The position numbers were made by a program, and so were the translations under genes. Below, piece after piece: positions 1 through 7,058 of a stretch of 9,429 bases of DNA (its first letter is position 1; every line of letters begins with the position of its first letter). The notes beneath the pieces are model-generated. The model did not search any database. It saw nothing but the letters and a program-made list of their open reading frames with translations, and was not told the DNA's origin. This stretch comes from Bacteroidales bacterium UBA4284 (GTDB lineage Bacteria; Bacteroidota; Bacteroidia; Bacteroidales; UBA932). The stretch spans positions 1 to 9,429 of the forward strand of contig DGVM01000002.1 of assembly GCA_002395925.1 (NCBI GenBank). The letters are read 5' to 3'.

Positions 1-2
1 TC

Positions 3-293
3 GATCCTGACGCAGGCCGCAGCACCACCGACCGCAGCGAAGGCATCACCTGGCCCGATCCTACCCTGCAGGCTCTTCCTCCTTTCGATGCATCCGGCAA
101 CACCATCAAGGAGCGCCGCGTGTTCATCCAGGACTACATGACCACCGCCAACTTCATCCTTGGCGAGACCTCTCTCCAGAAGGCATACGCCACCGTTCCT
201 GACCTCCGCAGCACTCAGATCAGCCTCGGTCTCAGCGTCGATCTCCACTGGCAGGCCGGTCTTGTCTTCGACAACGTCATCCTTGGCCAGTAA
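3..293 (+). CDS. Fimbrillin-type major pilin, C-terminal part only
   Basis: Open frame running in from the left edge (in frame from base 3) to TAA at 291-293, giving the last 96 residues of a larger protein. The visible tail contains VFIQDYMTT, then KAYATVPDLR and ISLGLSVDLHW, ending in ILGQ. This is the pattern of the C-terminal domain of Bacteroidales FimA/Mfa1-like fimbrillins, and it aligns with the end of the next gene (VFTQDHIT, KAYNTIPELR, W near the end). In type V pili the C-terminal strands of one subunit fill the groove of the next by donor-strand exchange; from that I infer that this is a polymerising shaft subunit, possibly the major pilin as the first structural gene. The N-terminus, signal peptide and protease-cleavage site lie outside the window. 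Family assignment is from motif recognition, with no search run. Confidence 0.82.
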   Translation, partial: DPDAGRSTTDRSEGITWPDPTLQALPPFDASGNTIKERRVFIQDYMTTANFILGETSLQKAYATVPDLRSTQISLGLSVDLHWQAGLVFDNVILGQ

Positions 294-332
294 CAGTTAA
301 CTTGTTTATCTTCAATTACGTATATTGCTAGC

Positions 333-360
333 GGGCAGCGGTCCACGTGGGCTGCTGCCC
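333..360 (+). promoter_or_regulatory. Strong intergenic RNA hairpin between the two pilin genes
   Basis: Bases 333-344 pair with 349-360 to give a 12-bp stem (10 Watson-Crick and 2 G-U pairs; the outer seven pairs, GGGCAGC with GCTGCCC, are perfect) closed by the four-base loop ACGT. It lies 39 bases after the stop of the upstream pilin and 19 bases before the ATG at 380. No T-run follows, so it is not a canonical intrinsic terminator. In a pilus operon a hairpin here could protect the 3' end of the upstream pilin mRNA or attenuate expression of the following genes; that role is inference. The flanking gap (294-332) is AT-rich and shows no convincing promoter. Confidence 0.6.
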
Positions 361-379
361 TGCTGGCAGAAAAATCCCG

Positions 380-2359
380 ATGAAGCAGATTCTTCGCACT
401 ATGGTCCGGTTCGCCGCGGCGCTGCTGCCGCTGGCCTGGGCGTACGCATGCCAGCCTGCTTCACCGGAAGATTTTTTCCGCGGCAGCCGCAGCGCCGACC
501 AGCTGGTGCAGGTCCAGATGGCACTTTCGCTCCAGCCCGGCGCCGCGCTTCCCGCAACCAAAATGACCGACGCAGTGACGCAGTCGGAGGCCAACACCGA
601 TTACACCGTATTCCGCGGAATCGAACAGATGTTCATCATCCCCTTCGGTTCATTCGACAAGGTTTCGGCAAGCGACGAACGCATAGGCAAAAACCTCCAG
701 CTGCCTCACCTCGGCATTTCGCCGGTCTTCGGCACCACCGCAGCCGACGGCAACCTCGCCGGTCTTGTGGAGAACAACAACTCCCACCTTTACCAGGGAG
801 TTTACTTTAAAATAGGAACATCGGCAGCCCTTGCTTACGGGAAGGCCATCGATGAGTCCGTAGCGGCAACACCCTCTGACTCCATAAACTACAAGCGCCG
901 CAACGGCGTTCTCAGGGGCAACGGACTCGCGTCGGCCGCCTCTCCCGCGCAGATAAGCTTCTCACTCGAGCCGTTCATCAACTCAGGCAACGAGGCTGCA
1001 ATGCAGAGCACCCTTAACGGGATTCTTTCCTACCTGACGGATATCGCCGGAGCAGCCGTTTCGTATACCGGATACACCTACCGCAGCAGGACTCAGACCA
1101 CATGGCGCTATTACTGGGATGACGCCCCTTCCTATGGCAATTATCCCACTCTCGTAAGCGCCTTCGAGACGCTCACAGGCGGCGGAAACATCTTTTCAGG
1201 CGGAACCGAATCCCTGGAAGGTATGCTTACGTCCATCTACAACGGACTCTACGATATTGCCACGGACGAATACGAAAGCAGCAGCTACAGTCAGGAATAC
1301 TATGGATACAATTCATACTACTCCTCCGGCGATTACTACTACGTTTACCAGCTTGCCCGCGAAATCCGTTCCCTGATAGACGATTCATCCTACGTAACCC
1401 TCTCGGGTTCGGGCAGCAACGTAAACGTCTCGTTCAATTCCGCCTACTCCGGCTTCCCCGGCACTTTCGGGGTTCCCGACGGAGCGGTAGCAATCCAGTG
1501 GAACGGTAACGCATTCACGCAGGTTTCCGCAGCAAGCAGCGCCCTCGCGCCCATTGACGCATACTGCTATCCCCCGAGCCTCTGGTACTGGACCAACAGC
1601 CGTCTGGTAACTTCCGACGAGGAAAATGTTGACGACGAGTACGTTTCCTCCAATCCCGACTGGGCGACGATCCTCGGCCATTACACTTTGGGACGCACCG
1701 TAAAGCCCGGAGCCACCTCGGCAGCAATAGAAGAGCCTCTGCAATACGGAGTTGCAATGCTTGAGCTGGAAATGAACGCTTCCAGTTCAGAAGGCGGCAC
1801 ATCCAACCTCCTCGACAGCAACGCCAACACCGTAGACATTACGGGCAACGTATTCCCCCTTACCGGAATCATAGTCGGCGAGCAGCGTAACCAGCACTTC
1901 AACTTCACACCGTCCTCGGGAAGCAATTACTACGTTTACGACGCAGAGGTGCTCGACGGCACGTCTCCCAAAGCCTACATCCGCTACAACAACAGCGGTT
2001 TCAAGAAGATTCACACTCTGATGGTGCAGACCGAAGTAAACGAAGACGTGCACTACGCCCTCGAGTTCCGCAACGACTCCGGCGATCCTTTCTACGGAGT
2101 CAACGGTTGCACCGTACCTGCCGGCGGCAAATTCTACCTGATAGGCACACTGGAAATCAGCAAGATGACCGATGCCCAGAAGAACGGTATCGAATGCGTC
2201 TTCACGCAGGACCACATCACACGGGTCTCCGCAAGCGTACGCAGCCTTGCAAAGGCCTACAACACAATACCGGAACTCCGTGACCCCCAGCTGGAAATCG
2301 GAGTCCAGACAGAGATGAAATGGGTGGGCAGCACACCCGCAGAAATACCAATGTACTGA
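380..2359 (+). CDS. Fimbrillin-like lipoprotein, second FimA/Mfa1-type pilus subunit
   Basis: 659 residues from ATG at 380. I prefer this start to the in-frame GTG at 347, because 347 lies in the loop of the hairpin and the ATG gives a clean signal peptide: MKQILR, a hydrophobic stretch, then AYAC with lipid-modified Cys24 (the -3 residue is Ala, so the lipobox is slightly weak). The C-terminal third carries fimbrillin signatures: FPLTGIIVGEQR (about 491), YALEFRND (about 558), VPAGGKFYLIGTLE (about 580), VFTQDHIT (about 607) and KAYNTIPELR (about 625), matching the tail of the upstream pilin. The intact C-terminal strands suggest it can act as a donor strand, so a shaft, adaptor or minor subunit. 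It is longer than FimA or Mfa1; the extra length includes a Tyr-rich loop (about 297-325). No good Shine-Dalgarno sequence precedes the ATG. The gene overlaps the next by one base. Confidence 0.82.
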   Translation: MKQILRTMVRFAAALLPLAWAYACQPASPEDFFRGSRSADQLVQVQMALSLQPGAALPATKMTDAVTQSEANTDYTVFRGIEQMFIIPFGSFDKVSASDERIGKNLQLPHLGISPVFGTTAADGNLAGLVENNNSHLYQGVYFKIGTSAALAYGKAIDESVAATPSDSINYKRRNGVLRGNGLASAASPAQISFSLEPFINSGNEAAMQSTLNGILSYLTDIAGAAVSYTGYTYRSRTQTTWRYYWDDAPSYGNYPTLVSAFETLTGGGNIFSGGTESLEGMLTSIYNGLYDIATDEYESSSYSQEYYGYNSYYSSGDYYYVYQLAREIRSLIDDSSYVTLSGSGSNVNVSFNSAYSGFPGTFGVPDGAVAIQWNGNAFTQVSAASSALAPIDAYCYPPSLWYWTNSRLVTSDEENVDDEYVSSNPDWATILGHYTLGRTVKPGATSAAIEEPLQYGVAMLELEMNASSSEGGTSNLLDSNANTVDITGNVFPLTGIIVGEQRNQHFNFTPSSGSNYYVYDAEVLDGTSPKAYIRYNNSGFKKIHTLMVQTEVNEDVHYALEFRNDSGDPFYGVNGCTVPAGGKFYLIGTLEISKMTDAQKNGIECVFTQDHITRVSASVRSLAKAYNTIPELRDPQLEIGVQTEMKWVGSTPAEIPMY

Positions 2360-4110
2360 TGAAGAAGTTCGCACGCATACACCTTGTCTTCGCCGCGCTG
2401 ATACTCTCGGCTCTTGCGGCGTCGTGCGCTCTTCGCGAAATCATCTACCCGGAGGACACACAGCTTTTCGTACGCATCAGCGTCCCCGACGCAGTCCTCA
2501 CCAAGGCCGAAACAGGTACCCACACAGGGCTTTCCCCCGAGCGTACGCTCAACGACCTTCAAATCTGGGTATTCCGTACCGGAGCCACGACAAGCACCGG
2601 ACTTATCGGCTACAAGAGACTCGATGCTGAGGCGCTTGCCGCCACGGGCCTCAAAAACGGCAGTGCATCACGCTTCGCCATCGCAGTAGATAAAACCATC
2701 CTCGAAGAAAACCCGTTGCCGCGCGTTGACGTTTACGCAGTTGCAAACGGTGCTTCTGCAGGATTCACCATAGACAAATTCGCCTCCGCCGGCGGAGACT
2801 GGGCCAAGGTTTCACCCACGGACCTTGCCGCATTCGTCATTGACCCCGAACTGTTCGGAGTGTCCACGCTCGTAAGCGAGGTGCCCGCTTCCGGTCTTCC
2901 CATGGCAGGACTCATGAAGAACGAACCGATTACAGGAGAATTCCCGGTGCTCAGCATCAGCACTGTAACGCTCACCAGGGCCGTATCCAAACTTCGCTTC
3001 GTCTTCTGCCAGATGACGGACGAAGGCGTCCCCGTGGACGAATTCCACATTACGGGCATCAGCCTCCAGGGACAGATCGCCCAGAGGGAGAAACTCATCA
3101 CCGACCAGGTATACAGCACCCATACATACCTCACAAAGCTTTTTGACTCAGAAGGTTATGTGGCGCTCGACAAGAGCTGGAGCGGCTCCTCCCTGCCCAC
3201 CACGGCAAACAATCCCGCTCCCGGAGACTACATCTACACAGGGCAGGACGCCCAGGCTTACGAAGACCTGATTGACGGCGGCGTTTCCAGCGGTGTCCTC
3301 AACGAGTGGGGCCTTACCTACCTCCGCGAGACAGACGCACAGCTGCACGGCGAAATTTCCTATACGGTAGGAAGCGGAGCCTCGATGCGCAGCAAGACCA
3401 CTACATTCACCATGGACGCCCCCGGTGACTTTACCCGCAACCACAGCTGGATAATCTACGCCTATTTCATCGGAGGCCGCCTGGTCGTACAGCCCACCGT
3501 ACTTCCCTGGATTGCCGGACACGACCGCATATCCTTCAAGACAACTGGCTTCACCGAGTTCAAATACGAAAAACCCTGGCTGCGCTACGATGTGGACAAA
3601 AAGCCTTCCACATGGAACGACACATGGCTTGTCGTAGCCTACGGATACGAAGGAGGAAACGTGGGCAGGCCCACGCACTCTCCCATGTTCACGCTCGAGA
3701 CCATCAGCGCCGACAACCTGCGCCTGCAGATAAACAACGACCACTTTATCATTGTGCAGATGACGGAAACCACCGACGCGCTCGGCTATCCCGTCTTCAC
3801 CTACACCAAGCACGCCCAGACGCTGGACATTCCCGCCTCGCAGGAGAAAACGACAACCAACTTCTACGTCGTTCCTGTAAGCGACGCCGTGATGGCAGAC
3901 CCGTACGTCAAGGTTTTCCTCACAAGGCTCAGCTCCAGCGGCCAGCCGCCCGTGAACATTCCGTTCAACCACAACCTCCCGGGCGACGAAGACCATACGT
4001 CCATTCTTATTTATAATCCGGGCATGGCTGAATACACCGCAAACATGGAGAACCACAAGAGTTCCGGCGACGTGCAGCCAAGCGAATACTGGCTTGAGGA
4101 GGAAGGATAG
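2359..4110 (+). CDS. Pilus accessory/anchor lipoprotein, FimB/Mfa2-like
   Basis: 583 residues. The ATG at 2359 shares its A with the TGA of the upstream gene (TGATG), a typical translational-coupling junction. An upstream in-frame ATG at 2320 would put 13 polar residues before the signal peptide, so 2359 is preferred. The signal peptide MKKFARIH...LAASC has an excellent lipobox (Cys23), followed by ALREII. A first beta-rich domain follows with TLNDLQIWVF (about 70), LTRAVSKLRFVF (about 204-215), RNHSWIIYAYF (about 360) and a VLPW motif (about 379-382); this arrangement is common in Bacteroidales FimB/Mfa2 and related fimbrial lipoproteins. A second domain (about 390-560) is again beta-strand-like, without a signature I can name. 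In Mfa/Fim clusters the gene after the pilin usually encodes the outer-membrane anchor that limits fibre length; position and lipoprotein signal fit that, but the assignment is inference. A minor-subunit role is the alternative. Confidence 0.72.
   Translation: MKKFARIHLVFAALILSALAASCALREIIYPEDTQLFVRISVPDAVLTKAETGTHTGLSPERTLNDLQIWVFRTGATTSTGLIGYKRLDAEALAATGLKNGSASRFAIAVDKTILEENPLPRVDVYAVANGASAGFTIDKFASAGGDWAKVSPTDLAAFVIDPELFGVSTLVSEVPASGLPMAGLMKNEPITGEFPVLSISTVTLTRAVSKLRFVFCQMTDEGVPVDEFHITGISLQGQIAQREKLITDQVYSTHTYLTKLFDSEGYVALDKSWSGSSLPTTANNPAPGDYIYTGQDAQAYEDLIDGGVSSGVLNEWGLTYLRETDAQLHGEISYTVGSGASMRSKTTTFTMDAPGDFTRNHSWIIYAYFIGGRLVVQPTVLPWIAGHDRISFKTTGFTEFKYEKPWLRYDVDKKPSTWNDTWLVVAYGYEGGNVGRPTHSPMFTLETISADNLRLQINNDHFIIVQMTETTDALGYPVFTYTKHAQTLDIPASQEKTTTNFYVVPVSDAVMADPYVKVFLTRLSSSGQPPVNIPFNHNLPGDEDHTSILIYNPGMAEYTANMENHKSSGDVQPSEYWLEEEG
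4096..4107 (+). promoter_or_regulatory. Ribosome binding site for the 981-residue lipoprotein
   Basis: GAGGAGGAAGGA covers the last codons of the preceding gene. AGGAGG (4097-4102) ends ten bases before the ATG at 4113, and AAGGA (4103-4107) ends five bases before it. Strong Shine-Dalgarno sequences are unusual in Bacteroidota, and the first two complete genes of this cluster lack one. It supports the 4113 start. Confidence 0.6.
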
Positions 4111-4112
4111 AC

Positions 4113-7058
4113 ATGAAGAAGACTCTAAAATACCTTATCTATATTGCCGCACTCGCACTCTGCGCAGGGTGCCTGAGGGAGGTAGTGCCTGTTGCTCCCG
4201 GAACCGAGCCGCAGCTGTCCGTGCGTCCGAGCGTTGCCGGCAGCGAAGCTCCCGTGACAAAGGTGGAGGACACCGATCCGGGCATCGTCAAAGATGACCT
4301 CGTAAACGCCAGGGACGAACTCCGCGAGAACTTCTTCGGCTCCCTGGACATCTTTGTAAAGCGTCAGGCAGACGCTCCCGGCACCGCATGGTTCAAGGAG
4401 TATCACCTCAACGCGGGTGACGCCGGAGTCGTCGTGGACCCGTCGAAATACGACTCCGAAAGCCTGCTGGACCAGGCAAAGCAGCTGCTGGCCAGCAACT
4501 GGGCCGAACAGGGTTACGTAACCGGCGAGCCTTACGACATTTACGTAACCGCCAACAACCCCCACACGGCGGCAGGCGCAGCTCCCGCAAACCTTACCGG
4601 CCTTCAGGCCCTCACGACCAACGACCCACAGATTTTCCGCTACTACCTCAACTACACTCCGCCCGTGACGGACAACATGTACTATTCCAACTGCATGTAC
4701 TCCGAAAAGAAGAACTTCCTGATGGACGGAAAGATAGAAGGATGGACCATAGACCCTTCGAAGTCCGAGCAGGTGTTCGACGTCGACCTTGAGAGGGCCG
4801 CGGCGAAGATTATCGTCACCGTCAAGTTCAGCGACGAGAAGAATGTCCTCATGCAGCCGGAACCCACAGCCTCCAATCCAAACCCGGAACCGATTAAGGA
4901 CGAGCACGGCAAGGCCGTGTACGGCTCAATCAAGGAATACATGGCTTTGGTAGGCCGCACAGCCGGCGAACCCCGCTGGAAGCCCGTCAACTTCTGCTAC
5001 ACAGGCTCCGACATAGCATACGACACCGACCCGCTGCCGGCAAACGAGCCCCTCATGACCTCGGGCAGCAACTACACCATCTTCAAGGAGGGTACCAGTT
5101 CCGACAATACTGAGAACACTTTCGCGATGGTGACATATACTTATCCGATAGACTGGAGTGCCGACAACGACCGTGTCCCTTATGTCCTGTTGTCCGTATT
5201 CTACACCCGCGATTCCGACGGCGACCAGATGCGAAGCTACTACCGCATTCCGGTGTGTGACGAATCCACCGTTACATCGCTCGACCGCAACCATATCTAC
5301 ATCGTGGACGTAGAACTCGCCTCGCTGGGTGCTTCCAACGAAGCCTTCGACGCCCAGGACGAAGAGCTCCGCATCGAATACCACGTCATCCCCTGGACGG
5401 AGACGAACATGACTCAGGAAGCCACTACGGTAAAGATCAGCGATACCAAGTACCTCACCATCATCCCTACCGAGTACACGCTCAAGGGAGACGGCACCGA
5501 GAGCGTCGACCTGCAGTGGTACGCCTCCGTATCCATCGACGACGGGCGCATCGTGGACATCGACCCTTCGACCCTTGCGGTCTCGTACGTCAACTACCTG
5601 GGCAACACCACCGACATCAAGGGCACCGTCACCAAGCAGGTGCGCAACGACAGCGGCACGCTTGTGACGGCAACCGACGCCAACACCGACGGCAAGAGGG
5701 ACATTGTTATCACCTCCACCGCACCTACATCGGGCGCCCAGGGCGAGAAAGTCATCATAACCCTCACGCCTACGGGAATACTGAGCGTGGAGTCCGAGGC
5801 CCTGGCCAGCCGCGCCGTCAAGGACATATCGTTCACCGCCTACCTAAAGAACGCCACGGGCGTGGACGCCGTACCCATAACAATCAGGCACTTCCCGCTG
5901 GACAACATACAGTCATTCACCGGAGTCTGGTCTTCCAAGTGGAACGAGTCCTATACGACCGAGACTGTGCGTGAATACTCATTCAATCCGGAGGCCGACG
6001 GATGGGGCAGCGCGAGCTCGTTCAGCTACGAAGACAATATAGAGTGTTCTCTGTCGGAATACAATTCTGCCTATACAGGAAAATCTTCCAATACCAGGCA
6101 GGTCCAGCCTTCCGACCCCGATGCTTCCAGTTACAGGGTGAATTATACGACAGGTACCAACAATTCGACGGTCCAGACACAGTATAGAAACAATGTCACC
6201 CAGGGCTCAACCAGAATGAACAACGATGGTGAATCCAACGCCATACTGGGCGCCGACGGCTACTGGTATTGGGGCGACACCCGAATGACCGTTAATTCAG
6301 GCACCAACTATGACTGGCGTGGAAATAATGGCAACAGCACCACCGGTCAACGCTATCGCTGGACCAATTACCACCGGAGCCAGTATAGCCAAAAGACCAC
6401 GTATTACGCCCGCCGCTACTATAGAGACGTCCAGAAGCAGATCGCCTCAACCGGCGACTGGGTGGACTGGGAGAAACACACCGGAACGACCACTTACGAC
6501 GGCATAGGTTTCTACGCGAAAGTCTATGCCAACAACGTATCCAATCCCATCGACTCCGGAGGCTCCACCTACCACACCGACAACAGCTTCTCCAATCTGA
6601 CCAACCCTCAGATGTACGTAATCCAGCTGACGTCCACGAGTAACACCTACGCAATCGGCAGGCCCGTGCTCGACGGCAATTACCAGTCGCAGGACAACGT
6701 CTGTTCCCCCGCCTTCATGATTGCTTCCCAGCTCGGTGCCGTATCCGGCGGAGCATATACGGCAGCAACGGCAGCAGAACACTGCGGTACGTACATGGAA
6801 GTCGACAAGGACGGCAACAGATACACCGGATGGAGGCTCCCTACGAAGTCAGAAATCGAGACCATCATCAAGTATCAGACAGAAGGCGCCGCCAGTTACG
6901 GCGTCACCATGGTGCGGGTTCTTGCAGGACGCTATTACTGGGCCCTGGACGGCAATTCCTATCAGGCCTACGCGTCAGGAACCAACAACACCTTCACCCG
7001 TTGCGTCCGGGACCTCACATACGAAGAAATCAAGAGACTTAACAAGGAGGACGACTGA
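4113..7058 (+). CDS. Large pilus lipoprotein with C-terminal DUF1566/Lcl_C-like domain, putative tip adhesin
   Basis: 981 residues. The signal peptide MKKTLKYLIYIAALALCAGC gives lipid-modified Cys20 (CAGC lipobox), followed by LREVV. The first region shares core motifs with the neighbouring lipoproteins: LERAAAKIIVTV (about 226), LDRNHIYIVDVEL (about 390) and YHVIPW (about 422-427). Residues about 435-600 look like an Ig-like beta domain ending in ITIRHFPLDNIQSFTGVWSS, recalling DUF4906-type fimbrial proteins. Residues about 640-800 are Tyr/Asn/Thr/Gln/Ser-rich with shifted codon use. The C-terminus (about 860-970) has NVCSPAFMIASQ, EHCGTYM, GWRLPTKSEIETI, YYWALDG and TRCVRDL, the pattern of DUF1566/Lcl_C domains with a C-type-lectin-like fold. 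Its three cysteines could include a disulfide pair. The long size, terminal binding-type domain and lack of a fimbrillin-like donor C-terminus suggest a pilus tip adhesin; the ligand is unknown. Domain names are recognised by eye. Confidence 0.75.
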   Translation: MKKTLKYLIYIAALALCAGCLREVVPVAPGTEPQLSVRPSVAGSEAPVTKVEDTDPGIVKDDLVNARDELRENFFGSLDIFVKRQADAPGTAWFKEYHLNAGDAGVVVDPSKYDSESLLDQAKQLLASNWAEQGYVTGEPYDIYVTANNPHTAAGAAPANLTGLQALTTNDPQIFRYYLNYTPPVTDNMYYSNCMYSEKKNFLMDGKIEGWTIDPSKSEQVFDVDLERAAAKIIVTVKFSDEKNVLMQPEPTASNPNPEPIKDEHGKAVYGSIKEYMALVGRTAGEPRWKPVNFCYTGSDIAYDTDPLPANEPLMTSGSNYTIFKEGTSSDNTENTFAMVTYTYPIDWSADNDRVPYVLLSVFYTRDSDGDQMRSYYRIPVCDESTVTSLDRNHIYIVDVELASLGASNEAFDAQDEELRIEYHVIPWTETNMTQEATTVKISDTKYLTIIPTEYTLKGDGTESVDLQWYASVSIDDGRIVDIDPSTLAVSYVNYLGNTTDIKGTVTKQVRNDSGTLVTATDANTDGKRDIVITSTAPTSGAQGEKVIITLTPTGILSVESEALASRAVKDISFTAYLKNATGVDAVPITIRHFPLDNIQSFTGVWSSKWNESYTTETVREYSFNPEADGWGSASSFSYEDNIECSLSEYNSAYTGKSSNTRQVQPSDPDASSYRVNYTTGTNNSTVQTQYRNNVTQGSTRMNNDGESNAILGADGYWYWGDTRMTVNSGTNYDWRGNNGNSTTGQRYRWTNYHRSQYSQKTTYYARRYYRDVQKQIASTGDWVDWEKHTGTTTYDGIGFYAKVYANNVSNPIDSGGSTYHTDNSFSNLTNPQMYVIQLTSTSNTYAIGRPVLDGNYQSQDNVCSPAFMIASQLGAVSGGAYTAATAAEHCGTYMEVDKDGNRYTGWRLPTKSEIETIIKYQTEGAASYGVTMVRVLAGRYYWALDGNSYQAYASGTNNTFTRCVRDLTYEEIKRLNKEDD
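7044..7050 (+). promoter_or_regulatory. Ribosome binding site for the 758-residue lipoprotein
   Basis: A full AAGGAGG lies seven bases before the ATG at 7058, inside the last codons of the preceding gene. With the TGATG overlap (7056-7060) it fixes the start and implies coupled translation. Confidence 0.65.

Noticed and set aside
301..328. Possible promoter (TTG at 302-304 and TATATTGC at 321-328) ahead of the second pilin gene
   Set aside because: The downstream box matches TAnnTTTG only partly and the spacing is about 16, well short of 19-21.
347..379. GTG at 347 as an earlier start of the second pilin gene, adding 11 residues
   Set aside because: It lies in the hairpin loop and would put a Cys-containing polar stretch before the signal peptide; the ATG at 380 gives a normal lipoprotein signal.
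2320..2358. ATG at 2320 as the start of the FimB/Mfa2-like gene
   Set aside because: It adds 13 polar residues ahead of a complete signal peptide and a 40-base overlap; ATG at 2359 makes the usual TGATG junction.
3148..4056. Long minus-strand open frame (302 codons)
   Set aside because: It lies opposite a clear lipoprotein gene; long antisense frames are expected with GC-rich codon use, and its translation has no recognisable domain. The same holds for the minus-strand frames at 1787-2374, 4125-4907, 4926-5384 and 6968-7789.
5516..5974. Plus-strand frame of 152 codons inside the 981-residue gene
   Set aside because: Its translation is Arg/His/Gly-rich with no domain, typical of an out-of-frame shadow of the real gene.
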